The notes under the pieces: generated by a model
Told to the model about the DNA's origin: nothing
The model's input: the letters and a program-made list of their open reading frames with translations, nothing else
The model's database searches: none
Made by a program: the position numbers and the translations under genes
Part shown: positions 1-7,635 of the stretch, in pieces
Layout: each line of letters starts with the position of its first letter
How positions within the stretch are numbered: position 1 is the first letter of the stretch
Source of the DNA: Deltaproteobacteria bacterium
GTDB lineage: Bacteria; Myxococcota_A; UBA9160; JAFDET01
NCBI GenBank assembly: GCA_019310195.1
Contig: JAFDET010000004.1
Coordinates: forward strand, 1 to 30,245
Direction: 5' to 3'
DNA length: 30,245 bases

Positions 1-132
1 ATGGAGTGCGCCGGCCCGGGCGTCGAGACGCCGCGCTGGCAAGGCGCGCGACTGAGCCATAGCCGTAGCTACGGCGCAGGGAGCGCAACGCAGCCAGCGC
101 GGATGGATCGGCGTTCGGACGGTGTGCTCCAT
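1..132 (+). repeat. long imperfect hairpin repeat (copy A)
   Basis: The whole stretch folds on itself: 1-13 pairs with 120-132, 17-26 with 108-117, 31-40 with 93-102 (a perfect 10-bp stem), and a perfect 14-nt palindrome at 62-75 sits at the tip. Every mismatch in the two outer stems is a G-U wobble if the plus strand is transcribed; on the minus strand they would be A-C mismatches. It lies just beyond the 3' end of the minus-strand crotonase gene. A diverged relative in the same orientation is at 28596-28746. No coding signal is seen in it. It may extend left of the window. Its identity is unknown; a dispersed structured repeat is the best description. Confidence 0.65.
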
Positions 133-146
133 CTTGGGTCAGGCTC

Positions 147-926
147 CTAACGTCCCTTCCAGACGGGATCGCGCTTCTCGAAGAACGCGCGGATCCCTTC
201 CTGTGCGTCCTCGGTGCGCGAGGTCAGCACCACCACCTCGCGCAGGTAGCGCAGCGCCGCCTGGTATTCCATCTCGGCCATGCTGTACACGGCCTCCTTG
301 CCCATGCGCAGGGCCGCCGGGGACAGGCCCGCCAGGTGGTCCGCCAATGCGTCGACAGCGCCGTCGAGGGCCGCGTCGGGCACCACACGGCTCACCAGCC
401 CCAGGCGCAACGCCTCGTCGGCACGTACGCGGCGCCCGGAGAGCACCAGGTCGAGCACCACCTTGCGGCTGCCCACGGCCCGCAGGATGGGAGCCGAGAC
501 CATCATGGGCAGCAGCCCAAGGCCGATCTCCGGTAGCCCGAGCACCGCGCTCTCGGCGGCCAGGGTCAGGTCGGCGGCCACCGCCAGCCCGCAGCCTCCG
601 GCCAGGGCGTAGCCCTGCACCCGGCTGATCACCGGCTGGGGCATGCGGTGCATGGCCAGCATCACCCGCGCCACACCGTCGAAGTGCCGGCGGCTCTCCT
701 CGATGGACGCGTGGCCCTCGAGCTCCGACAGGTCGGCGCCGGCGCAGAAGGCCTTCTCGCCAGCTCCGCGCAGCACCAGCGTGCGCACCGAGGCGTCCCC
801 AGCGGCCCGGTCCAGGGCCGCCTCCAGCTCGCTCAGGGTGGCGCGGTCCAGGGCGTTGCGGCGCTCTTCGCGGTCGATCACCAGGGTGCGCACGGGCCCC
901 CGGTTCTCCACGCGCACCTGCGCCAC
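147..926 (-). CDS. enoyl-CoA hydratase/isomerase (crotonase) family protein
   Basis: This 259-aa protein has the normal length and fold signature of the crotonase superfamily, which acts on acyl-CoA thioesters in the cytoplasm. The oxyanion-hole segment AFCAGADLSEL is at residues 59-69, the second one (GYALAGGCGLA) at 105-115, and LPEIGLG at 131-137. By alignment with the rat hydratase, the glutamate equal to Glu164 is kept (E133) but the one equal to Glu144 is glycine (G113). That argues against calling it a standard enoyl-CoA hydratase; an isomerase or another crotonase activity is possible. The GTG start at 926 directly follows the TGA of the upstream cytochrome gene, so it is probably translationally coupled as the last gene of the cluster. 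The substrate cannot be told from sequence. Confidence 0.88.
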   Translation of the reverse strand: MAQVRVENRGPVRTLVIDREERRNALDRATLSELEAALDRAAGDASVRTLVLRGAGEKAFCAGADLSELEGHASIEESRRHFDGVARVMLAMHRMPQPVISRVQGYALAGGCGLAVAADLTLAAESAVLGLPEIGLGLLPMMVSAPILRAVGSRKVVLDLVLSGRRVRADEALRLGLVSRVVPDAALDGAVDALADHLAGLSPAALRMGKEAVYSMAEMEYQAALRYLREVVVLTSRTEDAQEGIRAFFEKRDPVWKGR

Positions 927-3002
927 TCAGCGATCTCCCGCGGCCGGCGTGCGCTGCGCGGCGCCGATCGGCTCGGGCAGCGCCTCCAAGTGCGCCTGGG
1001 GAGTCCTCGTGCTGGAGGGCTCGATGGTGCCGTGGCGCTGCGCCTCGATCTTCTCCTCCACACGGAACTCGAAGCCCGGGTCGTTGGCCTCATCGTGGCA
1101 GCCCCCGCAGATCTGCAGGATCACGCACGAGTCGCACTTGTCGGTCAGCGAGAGGATGGTGCCGTCGCGGCGGTCGTTCTCGCCCACGTGATCGCCGCCG
1201 GGCCCGTGGCAGTCCTCGCAGCCCACCCGCGCCAGGTCCGCATGCGCCAGCGGATCGGCGCCGCTGGGGAAGCCGCCGGGCTTGCCCACGGCCGTGGCGT
1301 GGCAGGCCTGGCAGGCGGCGTCGCGGGCCTTGCCCTGGCTGGCCAGCGAGTCCATGGAGCGGCCGTGGAGGCTGGCCTCCCAGGTGGCGAACTCCGCCTG
1401 ATGGCAGCTCTGGCAGGCGTCGGAGCCCACGTAGGCGGCGTCGCGGAACAGCGGCTTGCGCGTCGAGCCCAGCTCCGCCAGCCGCGCATGCTTCTCGGCG
1501 AGGGGCAGCGTCAGCAGGTACGCGTTGGCGGCGTGGGAGACCCGAGGCCCGAAGGTCGCGTAGTCGAAGCCGAGCGAGTGCTTGGCGTCGTGGCAGGTGG
1601 CGCAGATGGGTTGGTAGTCGACCTCGACCTCGGCGATGGGAGTGGGCGACAGGTGCCCTCCGCCGCGCCCGTGGCAGGTCTCGCAGCCCACGCCCTCGAG
1701 CCAGGGCTGCGGCTCCTTGAAGCTGTAGCCGCCGCTCTGGTCGAATCCGACCACGTGGCAGCTCACGCACTCGGCGTCGCGCTCGGCCGAGTGGCGCACC
1801 AGGGTGTCGAATGCGGTGGCGTGCTTGGTGAAGCGCCACGTCTCGGCCTGGCTCTCGTGGCAGACGCCGCAAACCTCGTTGCCGCTGTAGCCCGTGGCGT
1901 GCAGCAGCATGGGCGGCTTGGCGCCTGCGATCCGCGCCAGGCGCATCTTCATCAGGGGCGGGTCCATGGCGTCGCGCCAGCCTTGGGTCCGGGCCCGGAT
2001 CCGGCCCTCGGCATCCAGGAGCAAGATGTCCGGAACGCCGCCCATCACGGCGTAGAGCTTGGCCAAGGAGCCGTCCGGGTCGATCGCGACCGGAAAGAAG
2101 TCCAGCGCCTTGCTCTTGAGCTCGTCGCGCACGGCCGACGGGCTGCCCGACACCGACACGCCCAGCAGCGCGGGCCGCTCGGCTTCCGGGATCGTGGCCA
2201 GGTGCGAGCGCAAGAACTGCAGCGCGTGGTGGCAGTGGGGGCAGGTGTACAGGAAGAAGACCAGCACCACGGGGCGCCCGCGCAGGTCCGACAGCTTGAC
2301 GGTCTCGCCGTCCAGGGTGCCCGCCGTGAAGTCCGGCGCCGGCGGGTACTCACCGAGTCCGGGCTCCAGGAGCGCGGGCTCCGACGCGGGAAGCCGCAGT
2401 TGCTCGCGGACCTGACCCTCGATGGTCGTGGCCGGGTCGTCGACCCGCTCGGCCACCGCGTCCATGGCACCGGTGAGATAGCCCTCGGCGTCGGCGAAGA
2501 GCATGGCGGCCGCCACCTTCACCCCGAAGCGGCGGGCGAGCGATTCGCCGGCGTCGTTGAGCACGGTGAACTCCAGGCCCTCGGCGTCCACGAAAGCGCG
2601 GGCGTCGGGTGTGGAGGCGCCGCTGGCGACACCGAGGATGGCGAAGTTGTGCTTCCCCTGGAGCGCCGCGATGGTCGCCATGGCCTGGGCGGCCGGTCGG
2701 GCCGCCTCCTCGTCGGGGCGGAAGAAGAAGATCAGCAGCCGGCGGCCCAGGAAGTCGGAGACCGAGACGGACTTGCCCTCGAACGTGGTTCCCCCGAACG
2801 CCGGTAGCGGCCGTTCATTGGCGCCGCGCGCAGCGGCCGGCTCGGCTGCAGGCTCCGGGTCGGGGGCCGGCGAAGTCGCCGCCGTGGCGGACGCGGGCGT
2901 GTCGGCACGCGCAGGCGCCTCGGTGCCGCGCTCGCAGGCGAGGAAGAGGGGGATCCAGACCAGCAGGAGCCACGAGGCGGGCGTGCGCACGGCCCGCAGC
3001 AT
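927..3002 (-). CDS. tandem redoxin - multiheme cytochrome c lipoprotein
   Basis: The 691-aa protein begins with a hydrophobic signal ending in LFLAC, which looks like a slightly atypical lipobox, followed by an Ala/Pro/Glu linker. Two thioredoxin-like domains follow (about 65-180 and 215-345). The first has no active-site cysteines; the second has CPHC at 254-257. The C-terminal half (about 370-640) has eight CXXCH heme motifs (CGVCH at 378, then CVSCH, CETCH, CATCH, CQSCH, CQACH, CEDCH, CGGCH) in two similar modules, plus one degenerate CDSCV. The pattern resembles cytochrome c554-type proteins. It should be exported, lipid-anchored and heme-loaded by the c-type maturation system, and may couple thiol chemistry to electron transfer (inference). 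The start fits the signal peptide; the only SD-like sequence (AGGAGAG, near 3024-3030) is rather far upstream. It lies 26 bp after the J-protein gene. Confidence 0.85.
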   Translation of the reverse strand: MLRAVRTPASWLLLVWIPLFLACERGTEAPARADTPASATAATSPAPDPEPAAEPAAARGANERPLPAFGGTTFEGKSVSVSDFLGRRLLIFFFRPDEEAARPAAQAMATIAALQGKHNFAILGVASGASTPDARAFVDAEGLEFTVLNDAGESLARRFGVKVAAAMLFADAEGYLTGAMDAVAERVDDPATTIEGQVREQLRLPASEPALLEPGLGEYPPAPDFTAGTLDGETVKLSDLRGRPVVLVFFLYTCPHCHHALQFLRSHLATIPEAERPALLGVSVSGSPSAVRDELKSKALDFFPVAIDPDGSLAKLYAVMGGVPDILLLDAEGRIRARTQGWRDAMDPPLMKMRLARIAGAKPPMLLHATGYSGNEVCGVCHESQAETWRFTKHATAFDTLVRHSAERDAECVSCHVVGFDQSGGYSFKEPQPWLEGVGCETCHGRGGGHLSPTPIAEVEVDYQPICATCHDAKHSLGFDYATFGPRVSHAANAYLLTLPLAEKHARLAELGSTRKPLFRDAAYVGSDACQSCHQAEFATWEASLHGRSMDSLASQGKARDAACQACHATAVGKPGGFPSGADPLAHADLARVGCEDCHGPGGDHVGENDRRDGTILSLTDKCDSCVILQICGGCHDEANDPGFEFRVEEKIEAQRHGTIEPSSTRTPQAHLEALPEPIGAAQRTPAAGDR

Positions 3003-3028
3003 AGCGAGAAGCCGGGACCCTGACTCTC

Positions 3029-3574
3029 CTAGATCGGGAAGCCCTTCTTGCCCCGGCGCTGCGCTTCCTGGGCGGCGCGGAGTTGCTGCAGCTTGTTCTT
3101 GAAGTGGACGTTGCCGGGCTCGAAGGTCGCGGCCGTCTGGAGGTTGCGAATCGCCGCGGTCAGGTCGCCCCGGGACTCGTCCTGGCGTGCCAGGGCCGAG
3201 TAGCGGCGCCCGTTGGGCGTGGCGCCCTCCAGCTCCACCGTGGCCTGCTGCTCTGCTCGGGCTTCGGCCTCGGCAATCTGCATGCGGTTCTGGCCTTCGC
3301 GCAGGGCCTCGTCGTAGGCGCGGCGCCGCTTCGGATCGCGCAGCACCGTGTACGCTTCGGTCACGCGGGTGGCGATCCGCGCGATAGCCTTGCGATGGTC
3401 CGCATCCAGGTGACGGTTGGCGTCCGGATGGAACGCGCGGGAGCTGGCGTGGAAAGCCTGGCGCACGTCCGTGGCACTGACGCCGGTCCCGATGTGCAGG
3501 ACCTGGTAGTAGTCCAGCTCGTCGAGGATCTTGGCCAGGGCCAGGATTTCTGTGGGCGCGAGAACGTCCGACAT
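3029..3574 (-). CDS. J-domain co-chaperone with C-terminal TPR-like helices
   Basis: The 181-aa protein has a J domain near residues 20-90 with the HPD tripeptide at 49-51 (AFHPDANR), which is needed to stimulate Hsp70 ATPase. It lacks the Gly/Phe region and zinc-finger domain of classical DnaJ, so it is a type III J protein. The C-terminal part (about 120-165) looks like a TPR helix pair (GDLTAAIRNLQTAATFEPGN). I chose the ATG at 3574 rather than the GTG at 3583, because a GAGG sits 9 nt upstream of the ATG but directly against the GTG. It starts 18 nt after the Hsp70 stop, so the two are almost certainly cotranscribed partners. There is no grpE here. Confidence 0.85.
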   Translation of the reverse strand: MSDVLAPTEILALAKILDELDYYQVLHIGTGVSATDVRQAFHASSRAFHPDANRHLDADHRKAIARIATRVTEAYTVLRDPKRRRAYDEALREGQNRMQIAEAEARAEQQATVELEGATPNGRRYSALARQDESRGDLTAAIRNLQTAATFEPGNVHFKNKLQQLRAAQEAQRRGKKGFPI

Positions 3575-3592
3575 CTGCGTCACCCTCGCGCG

Positions 3593-5509
3593 CTACTTCG
3601 ACTCCGGTTCGTCGTTGTCCACATAGGCCGCCAGCTCCGATCCCGCATCGCCCAGGTACGCGTCCCGGGCCGCGGCGCCGTCGTGGGCCGCACCCGCAGC
3701 GCCGGCCGAGGCGGCCGGCGTTTCCAGCGGCACCGGATCGTCGGCCGCCCCCTCCGGCTCGTCCAGGTCCAGCGCGTTGCCGCGCAGCTCGGCGGGAGGC
3801 GTCTCGACCCCAGCCATCAGCTCGATGGCGTTGCCGTCGTCGAGGTCCTCATCGCTGTCGTCCGGCAGCAGGTCTTCATCCGCTTCCGGCTCCAGGGTCG
3901 CGTCCGAACTGGGAGCGGAGCCCACCTCCTCGGGGCTGGCGGTCTGCACGCGGTCGGTGTCGCCGCGCTCCAGGATGCCTTCGATCTCGGACTCGGAGAG
4001 GCCGGACGAGAGTGTGATCTCCGTGGAGGCCTGCTGTCCCGTGGCCCGGTCGCAGGCGGTCACGAGGACCAGCCCATCGCTGTCGATGGAGAAGGTGACG
4101 TCGATCTCTACCTCGCCGCGGCGCGCCTTGCGGAAGCTCGCGAACTCGAACTGCCCGAGCATCTCGTTGCCTTCCGCCTGACGTGACTCGCCCTGGAAGA
4201 CTCGGATCTTCACGCGTTCCTGGAAGTCCTGGAAGGTGGTGAAGGTTCGCGTCTGCTCGATGGGGACCGGGGTGTTGCGCTCGATCACCGTCTCGGCCAG
4301 TCCACCGGCCACGCCGATCCGCAGCGACAGAGGCGTCACATCCAGCAGATAGGCTCCCTGCTCCAGGTCGGTCAGCGAGGCCGCGTGGATCGCGGCGCCC
4401 TTGGCCACCACCTCATCCGGGTCGATGTCGGTCTGCGGCGACTTCTGGAAGTAGTCCTCCACGGCCTTGCGGATCAGCGGCAACCGGGTCGGCCCGCCCA
4501 CCAGGATCACGCCGTCCAGGTCGCGCACGGTGAGGTTGGCGCTCTGGAGCGCTTCGTCGCAGACCTTGAAGGTTCGCATCACCAGGTCCATGACCAGGCT
4601 CGAGAACTCTCCCTGGTCGATGCGTCGCTCGACCGAGAGCGCTTCGCCGGACTCGGAGGTTATGATTCCGGGGATCCGGATCTCCACCGCGTCGTCCACC
4701 GAGAGGTTCTTCTTGGCGTTCTCGGCGGCGACCTTGAGCTTCTCGAAGGCGTAGGGGTCCTTGCGCAGGTTCACCCCGTGGCTCGCGGAGAACTCGTCGG
4801 CCAACAGGTCGATCACCCGATCGTCGAAGTCGTCGCCGCCCAGGAACGTGTCGCCCGAGGTCGAGAGCACCTCGAAGACGTCGGTTCCGATCTCCAGGAC
4901 CGAGATGTCGAAGGTGCCGCCGCCCAGATCGTACACCGCCACCTTCTGGGTCAGCCCCTTTCCGAAGCCGTAGGCCAGGGCGGCCGCGGTAGGCTCGTTG
5001 AGAATGCGCAGAACGTCGAGGCCGGCGATGCGCGCGGCATCCTTCGTGGCCTGGCGCTGGTTGTCGTTGAAGTAGGCGGGGACCGCCACCACGGCCCTGG
5101 TCACGGTCTGGCCCAGGTGGGCCTCGGCGACTGCCTTCATCTCCTTCAGCACCATGGCCGAGACTTCGGGCAGCGAGTACTGATCGTCCTGGATCTGGAT
5201 GCGGACGCTGTGGTTGGGCCCCTCGACGATGCGGTAGGAGCAGATGGCGCGCGCCTTCTTCACCTCTTCGGAGAAGAAGTAGCGGCCGATCAGGCGCTTG
5301 GACGAGTACACGGTCTGGGACGGCGCGTGGATGATGTTGGCCTTGGCCGCGTTGCCGACCGTGATCTCGCCGTCTTCCCGGAACGCGACGACGCTGGCGG
5401 AAGTCGCCTCGCCGTAGGCGTTCGGGATCACCTCCACGGACCCGCCTCGCATGATGGAGACGCAGGAGTTGCTGGTTCCCAGATCGATCCCGATGGCGAC
5501 TTCGGCCAT
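3593..5509 (-). CDS. Hsp70/DnaK-family chaperone without a canonical lid
   Basis: The 638-aa protein has a complete Hsp70 ATPase domain (GIDLGTSNSC at 6-15, VYDLGGGTFDIS, VILVGGPTRLP) and a substrate-binding beta domain starting at the DVTPLSL linker. After about residue 505 the usual helical lid is replaced by an acidic, Ala/Pro-rich, probably disordered tail of about 130 residues. It is likely a specialised paralogue rather than the housekeeping DnaK: there is no grpE or classical dnaJ beside it. Multiple DnaK paralogues are known in myxobacteria (for example SglK and StkA). The ATG at 5509 is chosen because GGAGGGAG (5515-5522, complement) lies 5 nt upstream; a longer reading frame to 5536 has no such support. 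It heads the minus-strand cluster. Confidence 0.9.
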   Translation of the reverse strand: MAEVAIGIDLGTSNSCVSIMRGGSVEVIPNAYGEATSASVVAFREDGEITVGNAAKANIIHAPSQTVYSSKRLIGRYFFSEEVKKARAICSYRIVEGPNHSVRIQIQDDQYSLPEVSAMVLKEMKAVAEAHLGQTVTRAVVAVPAYFNDNQRQATKDAARIAGLDVLRILNEPTAAALAYGFGKGLTQKVAVYDLGGGTFDISVLEIGTDVFEVLSTSGDTFLGGDDFDDRVIDLLADEFSASHGVNLRKDPYAFEKLKVAAENAKKNLSVDDAVEIRIPGIITSESGEALSVERRIDQGEFSSLVMDLVMRTFKVCDEALQSANLTVRDLDGVILVGGPTRLPLIRKAVEDYFQKSPQTDIDPDEVVAKGAAIHAASLTDLEQGAYLLDVTPLSLRIGVAGGLAETVIERNTPVPIEQTRTFTTFQDFQERVKIRVFQGESRQAEGNEMLGQFEFASFRKARRGEVEIDVTFSIDSDGLVLVTACDRATGQQASTEITLSSGLSESEIEGILERGDTDRVQTASPEEVGSAPSSDATLEPEADEDLLPDDSDEDLDDGNAIELMAGVETPPAELRGNALDLDEPEGAADDPVPLETPAASAGAAGAAHDGAAARDAYLGDAGSELAAYVDNDEPESK

Positions 5510-5528
5510 GGGCACTCCCTCCGAGCCC

Positions 5529-5565
5529 GGGCGCAACGCGCCCTGCCTGCCCCTGTATCGGCAGG
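5529..5565 (-). promoter_or_regulatory. two adjacent hairpins in the Hsp70 gene leader
   Basis: GGGCGC-AAC-GCGCCC (5529-5543) is a perfect 6-bp stem with a 3-nt loop. Next to it CCTGCC (5542-5547) can pair with GGCAGG (5560-5565). Both lie 7 to 43 nt upstream of the Hsp70 SD. They share one base, so they may compete or stack. No CIRCE inverted repeat is present. A regulatory role is only a guess. Confidence 0.3.
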
Positions 5566-5606
5566 TGCGCCGGTTTCCTGAGTCTTTTCCCCGGGGGGCT
5601 CATTGT

Positions 5607-5634
5607 TTGCCGCGCGCAGCACCCGCGTGCTATC
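5607..5634 (+). promoter_or_regulatory. candidate sigma70-type promoter of yebC
   Basis: TTGCCG (5607-5612) and GCTATC (5629-5634) are separated by 16 nt and lie 27 nt upstream of the yebC ATG, inside the 151-bp divergent region between the Hsp70 gene and yebC. The match to consensus is partial, so this is a weak call. Confidence 0.3.
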
Positions 5635-5660
5635 CAGGCCGGCGACAAGGGGAATTCCGC

Positions 5661-6407
5661 ATGTCGGGTCACTCCAAATGGTCGACGATCAAGCGCAAGA
5701 AGGGCGCCGCGGACGCCAAGCGCGGCAAGATCTTCACCAAGCTGATCCGAGAGCTCTCCACGGCGGCCCGCCTGGGTGGAGGCGATCCTGGGGCCAACCC
5801 GAGGCTGCGCCTGGTGATCGACAGGGCCCGGGCGGCCAATATGCCCAAGGACAACATCGAGCGCGGCATCCAGAAGGGCGTAGGCGGCGCTGAGGGCGAG
5901 CGCTTCGAAGAGGTCGTCTACGAGGGCTACGGGCCCGGTGGCGTGGCGATCCTGCTGGAGGCCCTCACCGACAATCGCAACCGCACCGTCGGTGAAGTCC
6001 GCCACGTCTTGACCAAGTTCGGCGGCAACCTGGGCGCCAGTGGCTGCGTCTCGTACCTGTTCGACAAGCGTGGGCTGATCGTCGTGGACCCTGGCGCCGC
6101 GGACCCCGATGCGGTCATGGAGGCGGCTCTGGAGGCGGGTGCCGAGGACGTGGTGGTGAGCGACGACGCCATCGAGGTGGTGACGGACCCCGCCAGCTTC
6201 GAGGGCGTCCGCCAGGCGCTCGACGCTGCGGGGTTCCAGGCGTCTCACGCCGAGATCACCATGCAGCCCTCCACCACGGTGGCGCTGGAGGGCGACCAGG
6301 CGGCCAGCATGCTCAAGCTCTCGGACGCCCTCGACGACCTGGACGACGTCCAGGGGGTCTTCGCGAATTTCGACATCTCCGAGGAGGAGATGGCCAACCT
6401 GGTCTAG
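5661..6407 (+). CDS. yebC: YebC/PmpR (TACO1) family protein
   Basis: The 248-aa protein starts with the family signature SGHSKWSTIKRKKGA and continues with AKRGKIFTKLIREL and NMPKDNIERGI. Length and sequence match the YebC/TACO1 family, whose members have been described as DNA-binding regulators and as translation factors helping ribosomes through difficult stretches. The ATG at 5661 has AAGGGG (5647-5652) at good spacing; a longer frame starting at 5451 overlaps the divergent Hsp70 gene and is not needed. It is followed 77 bp later by ruvC, the usual yebC-ruvCAB order in many proteobacteria, which suggests one transcript. Confidence 0.96.
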   Translation: MSGHSKWSTIKRKKGAADAKRGKIFTKLIRELSTAARLGGGDPGANPRLRLVIDRARAANMPKDNIERGIQKGVGGAEGERFEEVVYEGYGPGGVAILLEALTDNRNRTVGEVRHVLTKFGGNLGASGCVSYLFDKRGLIVVDPGAADPDAVMEAALEAGAEDVVVSDDAIEVVTDPASFEGVRQALDAAGFQASHAEITMQPSTTVALEGDQAASMLKLSDALDDLDDVQGVFANFDISEEEMANLV

Positions 6408-6484
6408 ACTGAGCCCTGCGGCAGGTCCTCCCCCCGATGCCGCGTGCGACTCCTCCAAACCCCTCTCGAGCAGGGCGGAGGGCC

Positions 6485-7030
6485 ATGCGCATCCTGGGCA
6501 TCGATCCCGGCTCCAAGGCGACGGGCTACGGCGTGGTGGACCGCGTGGACGGCCGTGTGGTCCACGTTGCGCACGGGACCCTGCGTCCGCCGCCCAGTGC
6601 GCCGCTGGCGGAGCGCCTGGCCCGGCTGTGCCGCGACGTGGCCGAGGTGGTGGCCGCCCACGGCCCCGACGTGGCGTCGGTCGAGCAGGTCTTCGTCGCG
6701 GCCAACCCGCGCTCGGCGTTGGTCCTGGGCCAGGCCCGCGGCGCGGTCCTGGCCGCGCTCGGCGAGGCCGGGCTGCGCGTGCAGGAATACAGCACCACCG
6801 CCGTCAAGCAGGCCCTGACGGGCAGCGGGGCCGCGGACAAGCGCCAGGTGCAGCGCATGGTGCGCAGCGCATTGAGCCTGGAGCGAACACCCGGGTCCGA
6901 TGCCGCGGATGCCCTGGCCCTGGCCATCTGCCACGCCAGCGCGGGCCGGCTGGCGGAGCTGGGCGTGCGGAGTCGCGGCGGTTCGCGCGGCGCGGCGCGG
7001 CGCAGCTGGGACGTGAGGCGGGCCCGATGA
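6485..7030 (+). CDS. ruvC: Holliday junction endonuclease RuvC
   Basis: The 181-aa protein resolves four-way DNA junctions by paired nicks during recombination repair. The catalytic acidic residues are all visible: D7 (GIDPGS), E67 (SVEQVF), D139 and D142 (GSDAADALAL). I chose the ATG at 6485 because MRILGIDPGS is the normal family start; an in-frame ATG at 6437 would add 16 atypical residues. GGAGGG (6477-6482) is very close to the ATG (2 nt). Its TGA overlaps the ruvA ATG. The C-terminus is Arg/Gly rich and may be flexible. Confidence 0.96.
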   Translation: MRILGIDPGSKATGYGVVDRVDGRVVHVAHGTLRPPPSAPLAERLARLCRDVAEVVAAHGPDVASVEQVFVAANPRSALVLGQARGAVLAALGEAGLRVQEYSTTAVKQALTGSGAADKRQVQRMVRSALSLERTPGSDAADALALAICHASAGRLAELGVRSRGGSRGAARRSWDVRRAR

Positions 7031-7635
7031 TCGCGTACCTGGAAGGCGTGCTGCGCGAGAAGCAGCCCACGCGCGTGGTGCTCGACGTCTCCGGCGTCGG
7101 CTACGAAGTGCTGATTCCGCTCTCCACGTTCTACGAGCTGCCCGACGAGGGCAAGATCGTCGCGCTGCGCGTCCACACCCACGTGCGCGAGGATGCGCTT
7201 CAGCTCTTCGGCTTCCGCAGCGAGCGGGAGCGGGTGGTCTTCGAGCTGCTGCTGCGCACCAGCGGGGTTGGCCCGAAGCTGGCCCAGGCGATCCTCTCGG
7301 GGCTCTCGCCGGCGGAGCTCCTGTCGGCCATCGGCGCCGGAGAGGCAGCCGTGCTGCGCGCAGTTCCCGGCGTGGGCCAGAAGACCGCCGAGCGGATCGT
7401 GATCGACCTGCGCGATCGGGTTGCTGGGCTGCTGGAGCCCGGCGAGGCAACGGACGCCGCGCCGGCGCCGACGGCGCCCGGCGATGCGCGCGTCGAGGAG
7501 GCGTCGTCGGCGTTGCTCAACCTGGGGTACGGTCGCGGGCCTGCCGAGCGCGCCGTGGGTCTGGCGCTCGAGGAGCTGGATGAGGACGCGTCCCTCGAAG
7601 AGGTGATCCGGGTGGCGCTGCGGAGGGTGCGATGA
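7027..7635 (+). CDS. ruvA: Holliday junction branch migration protein RuvA
   Basis: The 202-aa protein is the junction-binding subunit of the RuvAB motor. It starts MIAYLEGVL, has the N-terminal OB-fold, helix-hairpin-helix segments (TSGVGPKLAQAIL and VPGVGQKTAERIV), an acidic/Ala/Pro linker, and the C-terminal RuvB-contact domain (EEASSALLNLGY). The ATG overlaps the ruvC stop as ATGA, so translation is coupled. A longer frame from 6628 overlaps ruvC and is rejected. Confidence 0.96.
   Translation: MIAYLEGVLREKQPTRVVLDVSGVGYEVLIPLSTFYELPDEGKIVALRVHTHVREDALQLFGFRSERERVVFELLLRTSGVGPKLAQAILSGLSPAELLSAIGAGEAAVLRAVPGVGQKTAERIVIDLRDRVAGLLEPGEATDAAPAPTAPGDARVEEASSALLNLGYGRGPAERAVGLALEELDEDASLEEVIRVALRRVR

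Noticed and set aside
648..2807. 719-codon plus-strand frame opposite the cytochrome gene
   Set aside because: The minus strand has unmistakable heme and redoxin motifs; this frame has none.
6405..6417. 13-mer TAGACTGAGCCCT shared with 28949-28961
   Set aside because: Exact 13-mer pairs are expected by chance in a window of this size; at 6405 it includes the yebC stop codon.
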